Shown here: positions 1 to 9,588 of the stretch, piece by piece
How the letters are laid out: each line of letters opens with the position of its first letter
How positions within the stretch are numbered: position 1 is the stretch's first letter
Origin: Xenorhabdus indica
GTDB taxonomy: Bacteria > Pseudomonadota > Gammaproteobacteria > Enterobacterales > Enterobacteriaceae
Length of the DNA: 64,000 nt
Reading direction: 5' to 3'
NCBI RefSeq assembly: GCF_014467235.1
Contig: NZ_NKHP01000003.1
Span: forward strand, 1-64,000
The notes under the pieces: generated by a model
What the model saw: the letters and a program-made list of their open reading frames with translations, nothing else
Database searches by the model: none
Told to the model about the DNA's origin: nothing
Program-made: the position numbers and the translations under genes

Positions 1-1
1 C

Positions 2-238
2 GATACCATCGGCACAACACAATCAGCGAATTTCGGAGTTATCACGTTCACCTATGGGTTTCGGCTCGAATGTTTCGCTGTCTACGCTTCATCTCCTTTG
101 TTACCGCCGGAGATGCAAGACTCGCTACGTAGTGATCTGGCTAATCTTCTACGACGGGACTTTCACCCGCAAGAAACAGTGCAGCTTTTCCCAGCGCACC
201 ATCGACATCACAGAAAATTTCAACTAACTTGTCCATAG
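2..238 (+). other. Unidentified open frame entering from the left edge
   Basis: Frame 2 of the plus strand is open from the window edge to a TAG at 236-238, about 78 codons. The translation contains the stretches VITFTYGFRLECFAVYASS and LLPPEMQDSLRSDL and ends rich in histidine. I do not recognise the family. It could be the 3' end of a gene starting outside the window, or a relic of a mobile element, because a large inverted repeat follows directly. Confidence that it is a functional gene is low. Confidence 0.25.
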
Positions 239-296
239 CCTGTTCCCCTCGGAGCTGTTTTTGGTATGCACCAGAACTTTGCTCCTGGAACAGGCT
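237..296. repeat. Imperfect inverted repeat, possible element end or hairpin
   Basis: AGCCTGTTCC (237-246) and GGAACAGGCT (287-296) are perfect 10-bp inverted repeats. A second inner pairing, GGAGC with GCTCC, continues the stem around a loop of about 25 nt. It lies immediately 3' of the open frame that enters from the left. No run of T follows, so a classical terminator is unlikely. A transposable-element end or a structured RNA are alternatives. Confidence 0.45.
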
Positions 297-470
297 TCTC
301 GTCAATTTCTTATCCAGAATTCGGGTTATATTAATACAAAAAACGTAGAATTAAGATGAAAATCGATTATTTTGCTCTTAATTGTTTTAAATGCTAAACA
401 AGATAGCGAATTATTAAACAAAAGTCTTTAAGTATTTTAGAGATCTTAACGTATTATAAGAGGAATAAAT

Positions 471-538
471 TTTCGACCTGAACCTGTGATCGATTGATTA
501 AGAGCCAACAGTTCTACTGACTAATTTAACGGTTCACC
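471..538 (-). pseudogene. Decayed tRNA-Lys-like pseudogene
   Basis: Read on the minus strand this stretch aligns along most of its length with the two intact tRNA-Lys genes next to it. The anticodon arm (GTTGG-CTCTTAA-TCAAT) is still pairable and the D-arm region is recognisable. The T-stem 3' strand and the 3' half of the acceptor stem are lost. The flank on its acceptor 5' side (TAGGAAATG) also resembles the flank of the neighbouring gene (TGGGAAATG), which indicates an old tandem duplication. It should not yield a functional tRNA. Confidence 0.6.
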
Positions 539-567
539 TAGGAAATGTGTGGAATGAGAATTTTAGA

Positions 568-643
568 TGGTGGGTCGTGCAGGATTCGAACCTGCGACCA
601 ATTGATTAAAAGTCAACTGCTCTACCGACTGAGCTAACGACCC
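568..643 (-). tRNA. tRNA-Lys (anticodon TTT)
   Basis: A complete 76-nt cloverleaf on the minus strand starts GGGTCGTTAGCTCAG, has anticodon loop CTTTTAA, the T-loop TTCGAAT, and an encoded 3' CCA (TGG on the plus strand at 568-570). In E. coli the same place, downstream of cpoB, holds a lysT-valT-lysW tRNA cluster. Here only lysine genes are present. Confidence 0.97.
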
Positions 644-673
644 ATCTGGGAAATGATTGATTGAAAATTGAGA

Positions 674-749
674 TGGTGGGTCGTGCAGGATTCGAACCTG
701 CGACCAATTGATTAAAAGTCAACTGCTCTACCGACTGAGCTAACGACCC
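674..749 (-). tRNA. tRNA-Lys (anticodon TTT), second copy
   Basis: Identical in sequence to the copy 30 bp away, including the encoded CCA (674-676). Same orientation, and probably the first tRNA of the transcript, which lies downstream of cpoB. Identity of the two copies fits tandem duplication with gene conversion. Confidence 0.97.
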
Positions 750-875
750 ATCTAAATCTTGTCTGGCATTGCTTTCTTAATTGCTTACCAACGGCGGCAT
801 ATAATACTGATTTCCTTGTTGGGCGCAATATTTATTTTATAAAACCCCGTTCAAGCGCCTATTAATCAACCAATC

Positions 876-911
876 ATCCCCAAAAAGACCGATAAATAAC
901 CTCTTGGGGAT
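876..911 (-). terminator. Hairpin downstream of cpoB
   Basis: ATCCCCAA (876-883) pairs with TTGGGGAT (904-911) around a 20-nt loop, just past the cpoB stop codon. No clear U tract follows on the minus strand. It may be a weak terminator or a processing site between the tol-pal operon and the tRNA genes. Confidence 0.35.
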
Positions 912-916
912 AATTA

Positions 917-1681
917 TTACATTCCTGCAATCTTTTTTTCGGCCATTTTAGCCGCACTAGTGCCGGGGTATTGCTTAACCACCTGTTGATAAACTGCCTT
1001 CGCCTTATCCTTTTGCCCTTTTTCCTGCATAATCAAACCAACTTTATACAGAGAATCGCTGCTTTTTTGTGATTTAGGATAATTTTTCACTACAGTCGCG
1101 AAATAATAAGCCGCATCATCTTTCTTACCTTTGTTGTAATTCAACTGACCTAACCAATAGTTGACATTCGGTAAATATTTCGACTTGGGATAAGCTTTAG
1201 CAAAATTCTGGAATGCTACGATAGCTTTATCGTATTCCTTAGTGTTGATAGCTAAAGCAACAGCGGCATCATAATCTCCCTTTTCACTTCCTGTGCTGGT
1301 GGCAGTTGCGGGCTGATTATCAGCCCCCTTTTCCGCTGGGGTCGCTGTATTATCATTTTCTGCACCTGAAGGGTTAGTGATTTTATCCAACTGCTGATAA
1401 ATATCTTTCTGGCGCTCAATGATCTGATTCAATTGATATTGATTTTCCTGAATCTGGCCACGGAGTGTATCAATATCACGCTGAGAATCAGCAAGCTGTT
1501 GCTGGAGTTGAGTTAATAACTGACTATGAGCGTCGGAAATACGCTCTAATTGGGAAAGGCGCTCATCTGTGGAGCCTGAGCCGACATTACTGATTGGCGC
1601 TCGGGCAGTAGCGGCCCACGGAGCCGCTACGCCAACCAATAACGACAGACCCAATACAAAACGTCTGAAGTTACTGTTCAT
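917..1681 (-). CDS. cpoB: CpoB (YbgF), Tol-Pal-associated periplasmic coordinator of cell division
   Basis: 254 residues. CpoB is a periplasmic protein that links the Tol-Pal machine to PBP1B so that peptidoglycan synthesis and outer membrane constriction proceed together at the septum. The N-terminus is a signal peptide (FVLGLSLLVGVAAPWAATARA, cleavage near residue 27). It is followed by a Gln/Leu-rich coiled coil at about 40-100 (trimerisation), a Thr/Ala/Gly/Asn linker, and TPR repeats from about 135 to the end (the YWLGQLNYNKGKKDDAAYYF type). It is the last gene of tolQRAB-pal-cpoB, the same order as in E. coli, and lies 9 nt after the pal stop codon. Length is close to the E. coli protein. 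Confidence 0.95.
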   Translation of the reverse strand: MNSNFRRFVLGLSLLVGVAAPWAATARAPISNVGSGSTDERLSQLERISDAHSQLLTQLQQQLADSQRDIDTLRGQIQENQYQLNQIIERQKDIYQQLDKITNPSGAENDNTATPAEKGADNQPATATSTGSEKGDYDAAVALAINTKEYDKAIVAFQNFAKAYPKSKYLPNVNYWLGQLNYNKGKKDDAAYYFATVVKNYPKSQKSSDSLYKVGLIMQEKGQKDKAKAVYQQVVKQYPGTSAAKMAEKKIAGM

Positions 1682-1690
1682 GCCTTACTC

Positions 1691-2194
1691 TTAGTATACG
1701 ATTACAGCGCGACGGTTTTTAGCGTATGCTGCTTCGTCATGACCAAGTACAGCGGGTTTTTCTTTACCATAAGAAACGATAGCAAGCTGGTCAGCTGAAA
1801 CACCCTTGCCTTGCAGATACATTTTAACTGCATTTGCACGACGCTCACCCAGAGCGATATTGTACTCAGGAGTACCGCGCTCATCTGCATGACCTTCAAT
1901 AGTTACTTTAACAGATGGATTGCTACGCAGGAATGCAGCATGCGCATCCAGCATCTGAGCAAATTCGCTGTTAATGTCGTATTTATCGAAACCGAAGTAT
2001 ACGATATTGTTGTTTTGCAGCTCTTGCATCTGCTGACGTGCTAATTCTTCAGCAGACAGACCTGCTTTAGAAGAATTATCAACAGTGCTTACACCAGACT
2101 GATCATTGTTGCCATTTTTATTAGTGGTACACGCTGCTACGGCCATGATTGGTAAAGCTAACATCAGCCCTTTTAGCACTTTGTTCAGTTGCAT
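1691..2194 (-). CDS. pal: Pal, peptidoglycan-associated lipoprotein
   Basis: 167 residues from the chosen ATG. Pal is an outer-membrane lipoprotein that binds peptidoglycan meso-DAP through its OmpA-like domain and interacts with TolB/TolA. The lipobox ends at Cys22 (MAVAAC). The OmpA-like fold runs from about residue 65 and carries the [12 protein letters not shown] and ALGERRA segments typical of the binding pocket. An upstream in-frame start at 2221 would add nine residues (MANYKRIKE). I chose 2194 because the signal sequence [12 protein letters not shown] then begins at the family position and an AAGGA motif lies about 9 nt upstream. Confidence 0.96.
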   Translation of the reverse strand: MQLNKVLKGLMLALPIMAVAACTTNKNGNNDQSGVSTVDNSSKAGLSAEELARQQMQELQNNNIVYFGFDKYDINSEFAQMLDAHAAFLRSNPSVKVTIEGHADERGTPEYNIALGERRANAVKMYLQGKGVSADQLAIVSYGKEKPAVLGHDEAAYAKNRRAVIVY

Positions 2195-2237
2195 CTCTTT
2201 GATCCTTTTATAGTTTGCCATACATACTTATTATGCA

Positions 2238-3548
2238 TCACAGATACGGCGACCAGGCAGGAAATTTAACCTGTCCATCGGTAGCCGGAAGACGCGCTTT
2301 GAAACGCCCGTCAGTCGAAACTAGCTGCAATACAGTCCCCAACCCTTGGGTGGAGCTATAAATAACCATAGTGCCGTTAGGTGCGATACTCGGCGTTTCA
2401 TCTAGAAACGTATCTGTCAAAACCTGGACAGATCCCGTTACCAGATCCTGTTTGGCGATGTGCTGACTGCCACTCGCTGTGCTAACCATAACGATAAAAG
2501 TACCATCTGGACTCACATCAGCGTCTTGGTTTTGTGAACCTTCCCAAGTCAGTCGTTGTGGAGCACCGCCATTAATATCGATTTTATACAATTGTGGACG
2601 ACCACCCTGATCAGAGGTATAGACCAGTGTCTGGCTATCCGGCATCCAGCTTGGCTCGGTATTATTACTGCGGCCATCTGTTATTTGGCGAATTTGCCCT
2701 GAGGCCAAATCCATCACATATAAGTTCAGACTACCTGTTTTAGATAGAGCAAAAGCGAGCTTAGTTCCATCAGGGGAAAATGCCGGCGCTCCATTGTGAC
2801 GAGGGAATGAAGCTACATGACGAATCGTTCCTGTTGCCAATGTTTGGATCACCAGAGAAGAACGACCGCCTTCAAATGTCACATATGCCAGTTGAGAATT
2901 GTCTGGTGACCATGCTGGTGACATTAAAGGTTCTGCTGAACTACGTACCGGAGTTTCATTATAACCGTCATAATCAGCAACACGCAGTTCATACGAATAC
3001 TTATTCGCCGCAGCCTTCTTAACCACATAAGCGATACGCGTGGTGAATGCGCCTTTAATGCCGGTCAGCTTTTCAAATACTTCATTGCTGGCTGTATGCG
3101 CAGCATAGCGTAGCCATTTTTTCTCAACTGAAAATTGATTCTGCGCTAATACTGAACCCGGTGTTCCAGCTACATCAACCAACTGATAGGAAACCAAAAA
3201 TTTACCATCAGCAGCAGGCTGAATTTGCCCTACGACTACAGAATCTATTCCAAGAGCAGACCATACCGCAGGTGTTACTTCAGAGGCTGTAGCAGGCTGT
3301 TGTGGCATGCGATCCGGAGTAATGGGATTGAATTTCCCACTGTTCCTCAAATCGGCAGCAACAATTGAACCAACTTCTTCTGGCGGATTAGCTGCACCAG
3401 TCCATTTAAATGGAACAACACCAATAGGACGGGCAGAATCAACACCTTCTGTAATTTCAATGCGAACTTCTGCATGAGCAAACGTTGCCCATAGCATCAG
3501 AAAACCCAATAATGCTTTAAACGTCAGTTTAAAAGTTTGCTTCATCAT
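2238..3548 (-). CDS. tolB: TolB, periplasmic beta-propeller protein of the Tol-Pal system
   Basis: 436 residues. A signal peptide ([14 protein letters not shown], cleaved before EVRIEI) precedes an N-terminal alpha/beta domain. The C-terminal six-bladed beta-propeller has repeated [11 protein letters not shown] / [11 protein letters not shown] / [11 protein letters not shown] / [11 protein letters not shown] motifs. TolB binds Pal at the outer membrane and the TolA C-terminus through the mature N-terminal strand. Two adjacent Met codons could start translation and the difference is one residue. A gap of about 160 nt separates it from tolA, wide enough for an internal promoter. Confidence 0.96.
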   Translation of the reverse strand: MMKQTFKLTFKALLGFLMLWATFAHAEVRIEITEGVDSARPIGVVPFKWTGAANPPEEVGSIVAADLRNSGKFNPITPDRMPQQPATASEVTPAVWSALGIDSVVVGQIQPAADGKFLVSYQLVDVAGTPGSVLAQNQFSVEKKWLRYAAHTASNEVFEKLTGIKGAFTTRIAYVVKKAAANKYSYELRVADYDGYNETPVRSSAEPLMSPAWSPDNSQLAYVTFEGGRSSLVIQTLATGTIRHVASFPRHNGAPAFSPDGTKLAFALSKTGSLNLYVMDLASGQIRQITDGRSNNTEPSWMPDSQTLVYTSDQGGRPQLYKIDINGGAPQRLTWEGSQNQDADVSPDGTFIVMVSTASGSQHIAKQDLVTGSVQVLTDTFLDETPSIAPNGTMVIYSSTQGLGTVLQLVSTDGRFKARLPATDGQVKFPAWSPYL

Positions 3549-3711
3549 CTCTCCCTTATCGCGATCGATATGCCCGCAATAATCCGCCGGATTCTAACAA
3601 ACGCCAACAAACAAAACCAGATACCTAAATAAAATCTAATAATTTTATTTACACAAGTAAATTATCCGAAATTTCACCTAATAAATAACACGTTCCCACC
3701 AAATATTTACC

Positions 3712-4734
3712 CTACTGTGGTTTAAAGTCTAGTGAAAAACTCTTGAAATGTTCATAAACCTCTTTACTTGGTGGACGTGGCATTTTGGTTTGATTCGCTG
3801 CGGCAATTGCTGCCCTACATAATGCGGGGTCGCCTCCATTAGCCTGAACACTAATCAACATACCATCTGATGCCAGTTTTATGCTCAAGTCACAGGTGCG
3901 CCCTAAGTATAAACTCGGGTCACGGAAATGATTCTGGATAGCAGCCCGAATTTGCCCTTTATAATTATTAATATCCGATTCAGAAAAACCGCTTTTCTTA
4001 CTACCACCTTTACCCACAGCGGATGCTCCACCTTGCTGTTTAGGTGCATTAGAAGTTAATCCCCCAAGCAGATCATCAACTGCCTGCGCCTCTTTTTGGG
4101 CTTCAGCCTTAGCTCTGACTTTTGCTTTAGCTGCGGCTTCAGCTTTAACCCTTGCTTCCGCTTCTGCTTTTGCCTTCGCTTCAGCTTCTGCTTTTCGTTT
4201 CGCAGTTTCTTCTGCTTCTTTCTTAGCTTGGGCTTCTGCTTTTCTCTGAGCTTCTGCCTGCTCTTTCAGAATTCTTTCTTGCTCCGCTTTCGCTTTAGCA
4301 GCGGCCTCTTCGGCAATCTTTTGCTCTTCACGGGCCTTAGCTGCCGCAGCATCAGCCAGCTTTTTCTGTTCTTCCGCGGCTTGTTGTGCTTTTATCCGCT
4401 CTTCTTCTGCGGCTTTCAGCCGTTCCTGCTCTTCTGCCTGTTTAGCACGCAATTCGGCTGCCTGTTGTTCAGCTTTTTTCTTCCGTTGCTGCTCAGCCAG
4501 CTTTGCATTAGCTTGCTGTTGCTGCTGCTGATTATATTGCTGAACTACCGCATTCGGATCGACCATAACGGCATCAATCACCGTACCACTATTTCCACCG
4601 CCTCCCATTTCCGTTTTTTGCTTCAAAGATCCCCAAATCAAAAATCCGAACAGGATAATGTGCAAAATAATTGAAATGATAACGGCACGATTTAGCCCGC
4701 TGTTTTGCTTGTTTGTCTTTCCCACGCTCGACAT
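3712..4734 (-). CDS. tolA: TolA, inner-membrane to periplasm spanning protein
   Basis: 340 residues. TolA transmits TolQR-derived proton-motive force to Pal/TolB. One transmembrane segment (about residues 15-35, containing SIILHIILF, the SHxxH-type helix that packs on TolQR) is followed by a long Ala/Lys/Glu-rich helical domain (about 60-215) and a globular C-terminal domain (about 255-340, with the CDLSIKL and CRAAIAAA cysteines). The helical domain is shorter than in E. coli TolA (421 residues), so the reach across the periplasm may be reduced or Gly-rich linkers are lost. It follows tolR with a 26-nt gap. Confidence 0.95.
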   Translation of the reverse strand: MSSVGKTNKQNSGLNRAVIISIILHIILFGFLIWGSLKQKTEMGGGGNSGTVIDAVMVDPNAVVQQYNQQQQQQANAKLAEQQRKKKAEQQAAELRAKQAEEQERLKAAEEERIKAQQAAEEQKKLADAAAAKAREEQKIAEEAAAKAKAEQERILKEQAEAQRKAEAQAKKEAEETAKRKAEAEAKAKAEAEARVKAEAAAKAKVRAKAEAQKEAQAVDDLLGGLTSNAPKQQGGASAVGKGGSKKSGFSESDINNYKGQIRAAIQNHFRDPSLYLGRTCDLSIKLASDGMLISVQANGGDPALCRAAIAAANQTKMPRPPSKEVYEHFKSFSLDFKPQ

Positions 4735-4760
4735 CCAGAAACTTTAAGTAAAAGCCGCCA

Positions 4761-5192
4761 TCAGGCACCAATAGGCTGAGTCATTAAACCAACCGATTTC
4801 ACACCCGCTTGACGAAGCATATTAAGTGCCTTGATGATTTCATCATAAGGAACTTCCTTTGAACCCCCAATCAAGAAAATTGTTTTTGGGTTAGCTTTCA
4901 TCAAGGTTTGAGCTTCAGCAATAATTTGCTGTTCAGGTAGTAATTCTAAACGCTCCTGATTAACAACCATGTTGTAGCGCCCTACCCCGGAAACTTCTAC
5001 AATAACCGGTGGATTATCAGAACTGGAGACGGTTTTGGAATCTACCGAATCAGGTAAATCAACTTCTACACTTTGTGTGATAATCGGGGCAGTTGCCATA
5101 AAAATCAGCAGCAAAACCAGCAACACGTCCAGCAAGGGGACGATATTGATCTCGGATTTTAGCTCACGTCTGCGACTACGAGTGCGCGCCAT
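4761..5192 (-). CDS. tolR: TolR, ExbD-family proton-channel subunit
   Basis: 143 residues with the ExbD/TolR layout: basic cytoplasmic tail, one transmembrane helix (about 17-37) with the channel aspartate Asp22 in INIVPLLDVLLVLLLIF, then a periplasmic dimerisation domain that includes the YDEIIKALNMLRQAGV segment. With TolQ it forms the proton-driven stator complex that energises TolA. Gap to tolQ is about 23 nt. Confidence 0.97.
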   Translation of the reverse strand: MARTRSRRRELKSEINIVPLLDVLLVLLLIFMATAPIITQSVEVDLPDSVDSKTVSSSDNPPVIVEVSGVGRYNMVVNQERLELLPEQQIIAEAQTLMKANPKTIFLIGGSKEVPYDEIIKALNMLRQAGVKSVGLMTQPIGA

Positions 5193-5215
5193 TCGCTTTT
5201 TCCCCTTACGATGAA

Positions 5216-5905
5216 TTACGACTTATTGGAATTAGAAACAAAAGCCTGCCGATGCAAAATCGCCAGAAATTCTTCCATAAAATTGTCGTAACTTTGTTCC
5301 AGTTTATTGACACGCTGGTTCAGACGGTTATAAGCCATCACCGCCGGAATCGCAGCAAACAAACCAATTGCTGTTGCAATCAACGCTTCCGCAATACCAG
5401 GAGCGACCATTTGCAATGTTGCCTGTTTTACTGCTCCCAGAGCAATAAAAGCATGCATGATCCCCCAGACTGTGCCAAACAGGCCGATATAGGGACTAAT
5501 AGAACCGACAGTACCCAGAAATGGGATATGATTTTCCAATGTTTCTAATTCACGATTCATTGAAATTCGCATAGCGCGAGAAGCTCCCGTAATGACAGCC
5601 TCTGGTGCATGGTTATTTGCCTGATGTAAGCGAGCGAATTCTTTAAAACCAGAATAGAAAATCTGTTCAGTGCCACTTAAAGAATCTCGGCGTGACTGGC
5701 TTTCTTTATAAAGACGGGATAATTCAACCCCAGACCAAAATTTATCTTCAAATGCTTCTGTTTCCCGAGTAGCAGCATTCAGAACTCTTGTTCTTTGAAT
5801 AATAATTGCCCAAGAAACTACAGAGAAGCCAATCAGGATTAACATGATCAGCTGCACTAAAAAGCCTGCCTTCAGAAATAAATCCAGGATGTTCATGTCA
5901 GTCAC
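5216..5905 (-). CDS. tolQ: TolQ, MotA/ExbB-family proton-channel subunit
   Basis: 229 residues with three transmembrane segments (about 15-38, 135-160 and 170-195) and the conserved [20 protein letters not shown] and [21 protein letters not shown] stretches. The start is GTG, overlapping the ybgC stop codon (GTGA, 5902-5905), which implies translational coupling. The E. coli protein begins with the same residues [12 protein letters not shown]. An ATG three codons downstream is the only alternative. Confidence 0.97.
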   Translation of the reverse strand: MTDMNILDLFLKAGFLVQLIMLILIGFSVVSWAIIIQRTRVLNAATRETEAFEDKFWSGVELSRLYKESQSRRDSLSGTEQIFYSGFKEFARLHQANNHAPEAVITGASRAMRISMNRELETLENHIPFLGTVGSISPYIGLFGTVWGIMHAFIALGAVKQATLQMVAPGIAEALIATAIGLFAAIPAVMAYNRLNQRVNKLEQSYDNFMEEFLAILHRQAFVSNSNKS

Positions 5906-6306
5906 TGCTTAAACTCCGCGACAATAGACTTTGGAAGCGCAATAGGCTTCATTTGAGATGAATTTACGCAGACGATCAGGCATTCTGCGTTACTGATAAC
6001 TACATCATTACAATCAATAATTCGTTGAATAAATGTCAGTGAAGCACCACGGATGTTCGTGATCTCGCTTTCCACAACTAACTGGTCATCCAGCCTCGCT
6101 GGTTTCCGGTAGTCAACGGTCATACGGCTGACAGCAAAACCAACTTGTTCATCCAACATATACTTTTGGTGGAAGCCCTTATCACGCAGCATCTCTGTAC
6201 GTGCTCTTTCATAAAAAGCCAAATATTGAGCGTGATAGACTATACCACTAGCATCTGTGTCTTCGTAGTAAACACGGATAGGCCAACGGAACAACATATT
6301 ACTCAC
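5902..6306 (-). CDS. ybgC: YbgC, acyl-CoA thioesterase of the Tol-Pal operon
   Basis: 134 residues, hot-dog fold 4HBT family. The catalytic-type motif [20 protein letters not shown] contains the Asp of the active site. E. coli YbgC hydrolyses acyl-CoA/acyl-ACP and is membrane associated, with a proposed role in phospholipid metabolism near the Tol complex. Same length as the E. coli protein and identical C-terminus ([12 protein letters not shown]). It overlaps tolQ by 4 nt. A gap of about 124 nt without a gene separates it from ybgE. Confidence 0.96.
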   Translation of the reverse strand: MSNMLFRWPIRVYYEDTDASGIVYHAQYLAFYERARTEMLRDKGFHQKYMLDEQVGFAVSRMTVDYRKPARLDDQLVVESEITNIRGASLTFIQRIIDCNDVVISNAECLIVCVNSSQMKPIALPKSIVAEFKQ

Positions 6307-6430
6307 ATATAATCCTAATTAGGCGAATTAACGCTGTCACTATACTCAAGACAATAGCGCTTTGGAATGACTTGTTATTAAAGAAATCAAAAAAATTTAT
6401 AGGCCAGCGTCCTATAAAATCATAAATAGT

Positions 6431-6718
6431 TTACTTAAAGAAATGATATAAGCCAAAAATCAGAATCAAAAATGCAGGTAATGGATGAAAAAAAAGACGC
6501 CAGATAAAATGCTTAGGGTTAAATCCAATACCAAAAATCACCCCGGAACATACCGCCCAGATCAGTAAAATACCTTGCCATACAGCTAATAAACTTGTGC
6601 CCGCAGCAAAACGTGTTGGATCCCACAATACACATCCAGCAAGTGCCAGAGCCATAATAAGGATAAGGGCCCTTAGCAGGCCCTTACTCATCAGTTGGTA
6701 AAATTTGTCAACCAACAT
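6431..6718 (-). CDS. ybgE: YbgE, small membrane protein of the cyd operon
   Basis: 95 residues with three predicted hydrophobic segments (about 15-30, 42-64 and 74-92). It matches the YbgE family that co-occurs with cytochrome bd oxidase genes (cyd operon protein YbgE). Its exact role is not settled. Its ATG overlaps the cydX stop codon by one base (TAATG), so it is translationally coupled to cydX. Confidence 0.9.
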   Translation of the reverse strand: MLVDKFYQLMSKGLLRALILIMALALAGCVLWDPTRFAAGTSLLAVWQGILLIWAVCSGVIFGIGFNPKHFIWRLFFHPLPAFLILIFGLYHFFK

Positions 6719-6834
6719 TATCTTTTGTCACTCTCAGTTACTTCTTCTGATTCACTATGCTCAAGTGCCAAAGCTGCAATAACAGCAAAACTACAAGCTA
6801 AGAGCGTTCCCAGAATCCAAGCAAAATACCACAT
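6718..6834 (-). CDS. cydX: CydX, small subunit of cytochrome bd-I oxidase
   Basis: 38 residues, reading MWYFAWILGTLLACSFAV and onward to a charged C-terminus. This is the single-helix CydX subunit that stabilises CydAB and its haem b595/d site. The MWYFAWILG start is the family hallmark. It lies 13 nt after cydB and overlaps ybgE by one base. It is easily missed because of its size, but its placement and sequence make it secure. Confidence 0.95.
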   Translation of the reverse strand: MWYFAWILGTLLACSFAVIAALALEHSESEEVTESDKR

Positions 6835-6847
6835 GTTCTATGCTCCT

Positions 6848-7987
6848 CTAGTACAGTGAGTGTTTGTTGTTTTCAATGTAGCTCTTATCCAAACGCCCAA
6901 AGGTTTTGTAGTAACACCAAATGGTGTATGACAGAATAATAGGAACGAAGATAAGCGCAACAACGAACATAATTTGCAACGTCCACTGACTGGATGTTGC
7001 ATCCCACATAGTCAAACTGACATTCGGATTAAGGCTTGATGGCATCACAAACGGGAACATGGATATTCCTGCGGTCAGAATAATGCAAGCAACTGTCAGT
7101 GATGAAAATAGAAACGCCCAGGCCCCTTTATCCAATCGAGTTGCCAGCATAGTCAACAAAGGAAGAATGACACCCAATACAGGTATTGCCCACAATATAG
7201 GCTGATTATTGAAATTGATCAGCCACGCCCCAACCTGTTGAGTAACTTGTTTATGTAATGGATTAGATACTCCATTCACATCCAGGCCACCGGTCACAAC
7301 ATAACCATCAATGCCATAAATCAGCCACACTCCCGCTAGTAAGAAAGCTACCGCAGTTATCAATGCACAAATGTGTGTCGCAGTACGGGAACGCAAATGC
7401 AACTCACCCGTAGTACGCATTTGCAGGTAAGTTGCCCCTTGTGTCGTAATCATCATCAAGCTGATGATACCTGCCAGCAGCCCATAAGGGTTCAGCAACC
7501 CAAAGAATGATCCTTCATAGGAAACCCTCTGATCTACATCTATCATCAGTGGTACGCCTTGCAGCAGATTACCGAATGCAACTCCAATGACCAATGGAGG
7601 TACAAAACTGCCAACAAACAACCCCCAGTCCCACATGTTACGCCATTTTCTGTTTTCCAGTTTTGAACGATAGTCAAACCCTACGGGCCGGAAGAACAAG
7701 GCAGCCAACACCAAAATCATCGCTACATAGAAACCGGAGAAAGCGGCAGCATATACTGCTGGCCAGGCAGCAAACAGTGCACCACCCGCTGTGATTAACC
7801 ATACCTGGTTACCGTCCCAGTGAGGTGCAATTGAGTTAATCATGACACGGCGTTCAGTGTCATTTTTGCCGATAATCCGCAGCAGGACACCAACACCCAT
7901 GTCAAAACCATCGGTCACTGCAAACCCGATTAGCAATACACCAATCAGCAGCCACCATATAAATCGTAACACGTCATAATCAAGCAT
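6848..7987 (-). CDS. cydB: Cytochrome bd-I ubiquinol oxidase subunit II
   Basis: 379 residues, the same length as E. coli CydB. Polytopic inner-membrane protein (8-9 helices) beginning MLDYDVLRFIWWLLIGVLLIGFAVTDGFD, with the conserved APHWDGNQVWLITAGGALFAAWP stretch. It pairs with CydA to form the high-affinity quinol oxidase that reduces O2 to water under low oxygen. It lies 14 nt after cydA in cydABX-ybgE. Confidence 0.98.
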   Translation of the reverse strand: MLDYDVLRFIWWLLIGVLLIGFAVTDGFDMGVGVLLRIIGKNDTERRVMINSIAPHWDGNQVWLITAGGALFAAWPAVYAAAFSGFYVAMILVLAALFFRPVGFDYRSKLENRKWRNMWDWGLFVGSFVPPLVIGVAFGNLLQGVPLMIDVDQRVSYEGSFFGLLNPYGLLAGIISLMMITTQGATYLQMRTTGELHLRSRTATHICALITAVAFLLAGVWLIYGIDGYVVTGGLDVNGVSNPLHKQVTQQVGAWLINFNNQPILWAIPVLGVILPLLTMLATRLDKGAWAFLFSSLTVACIILTAGISMFPFVMPSSLNPNVSLTMWDATSSQWTLQIMFVVALIFVPIILSYTIWCYYKTFGRLDKSYIENNKHSLY

Positions 7988-8001
7988 AAGTGGACTCCTG
8001 C

Positions 8002-9588
8002 TTACTCAATATTATTCGCTGAAGAATTATTGGTTGAAGAAATGAATTTCTGTTCAAAATGGTAACGCCCGGTCTTGAGACTACTTGGACCAAGGCGAGC
8101 AAATTTGAACATCAGAAACATTTCGGCGATCAGGAACAAGGTATACAGACCACAAATCAGTGCCATTGAGAAAATGAGATCACCAGCACTGCGTGTCGAA
8201 GCTGCCACTGCGGTTGGCAATACCTCACCAATAGCCCAAGGCTGACGGCCATACTCTGCAACAAACCAACCCGCTTCAACCGCAATCCACGGTAAGGGAA
8301 TACTAAATAACGCCGCACGTAACAACCACTTTTGTTGACCAATGCGATTACGGATAACACTGAAGAATGCCAAGCCGATAACCAGTAACATGATGAAGCC
8401 ACAAGCAACCATGATACGAAATGCAAAATAAAGCGGTGCCACACGTGGAATAGAATCTTTCGCAGCGGCTTTAATTTGCTCTTCTGTCGCGTTTGCCACC
8501 TCTGGAGTGTAACGTTTTACGAGCATGCCGTAACCAAGGTCTTTTTTGTTTTCATTGAATGCCTTACGTACTGTCGGATCAGTGTTACCTGCACGCAGCT
8601 CTTCCAGCAATTCATATGCCTTAAGGCCGTTACGGATACGTTGTTCATGCTGACTAATCAAGTCACGCAAGCCAACAACCGGAGTATCAGTAGAACGTGT
8701 AGCGATAAGACCTAATATATAAGGAATTTGAATGGAATATTTGTTTTCCATCTTATCCTGATCAGGAATACCAATCAGCGTGAATGCAGCCGGAGGAGTT
8801 TGAGTATCCCACTCTGCTTCAATGGCAGCCAGTTTAGTTTTCTGCACATCCCCCATTTCATATCCAGATTCATCCCCCAGTACAATGACGGACAGGACTG
8901 CTGCAATACCGAAACTTGATGCAATGGCAAATGAACGTTTAGCAAATGGAATATCCCGCCCTTTAAGCAAGTAATAAGCGCTGATCCCCAAGACGAAAAT
9001 CGCACCTGTCACATAACCAGCAGCTACAGTATGAACAAATTTCACTTGAGCAACAGGATTCAGAACCAGATCGCTAAAGCTCACCATCTCCATGCGCATG
9101 GTTTCAAAATTGAAATCAGAGGCAATCGGGTTTTGCATCCAGCCATTCGCAATTAGAATCCATAAAGCAGAGAAGTTAGAACCTAATGCAACCAACCAAG
9201 TTACAACCAGATGCTGTTTCTTGCTCAGGCGATCCCAACCGAAAAAGAACAAACCAACAAATGTGGATTCAAGGAAGAAAGCCATTAAACCTTCAATGGC
9301 CAGTGGTGCACCAAAAATATCACCAACGTAATGTGAGAAATATGACCAGTTTGTTCCGAACTGGAACTCCATAGTCAAACCTGTTGCAACCCCCAAGGCA
9401 AAGTTAATACCAAATAACTTTCCCCAGAATTTTGTCATATCTTTGTAGATTTGTTTACCAGACAGAACATATACCGTTTCCATAATCGCAAGCAAAAACG
9501 CCATACCGAGTGTTAATGGTACGAATAAGAAATGGTACATAGCAGTTAAGGCAAACTGTAATCGTGACAGTTCGACAATATCAAACAT
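8002..9588 (-). CDS. cydA: Cytochrome bd-I ubiquinol oxidase subunit I
   Basis: 528 residues. It carries haems b558, b595 and d. His19, the haem ligand in [13 protein letters not shown], sits at the E. coli position, and the invariant [13 protein letters not shown] motif is present near residue 448. The periplasmic quinol-binding Q-loop (about 250-380) is of the long type found in enterobacteria. First gene of the cyd operon, preceded by about 640 nt of non-coding sequence. Start ATG at 9588. Confidence 0.98.
   Translation of the reverse strand: MFDIVELSRLQFALTAMYHFLFVPLTLGMAFLLAIMETVYVLSGKQIYKDMTKFWGKLFGINFALGVATGLTMEFQFGTNWSYFSHYVGDIFGAPLAIEGLMAFFLESTFVGLFFFGWDRLSKKQHLVVTWLVALGSNFSALWILIANGWMQNPIASDFNFETMRMEMVSFSDLVLNPVAQVKFVHTVAAGYVTGAIFVLGISAYYLLKGRDIPFAKRSFAIASSFGIAAVLSVIVLGDESGYEMGDVQKTKLAAIEAEWDTQTPPAAFTLIGIPDQDKMENKYSIQIPYILGLIATRSTDTPVVGLRDLISQHEQRIRNGLKAYELLEELRAGNTDPTVRKAFNENKKDLGYGMLVKRYTPEVANATEEQIKAAAKDSIPRVAPLYFAFRIMVACGFIMLLVIGLAFFSVIRNRIGQQKWLLRAALFSIPLPWIAVEAGWFVAEYGRQPWAIGEVLPTAVAASTRSAGDLIFSMALICGLYTLFLIAEMFLMFKFARLGPSSLKTGRYHFEQKFISSTNNSSANNIE

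Noticed and set aside
4096..4674. 192-residue Phe/Cys/Ser-rich plus-strand frame
   Set aside because: Antisense shadow of the Ala/Lys/Glu-rich helical domain of tolA.
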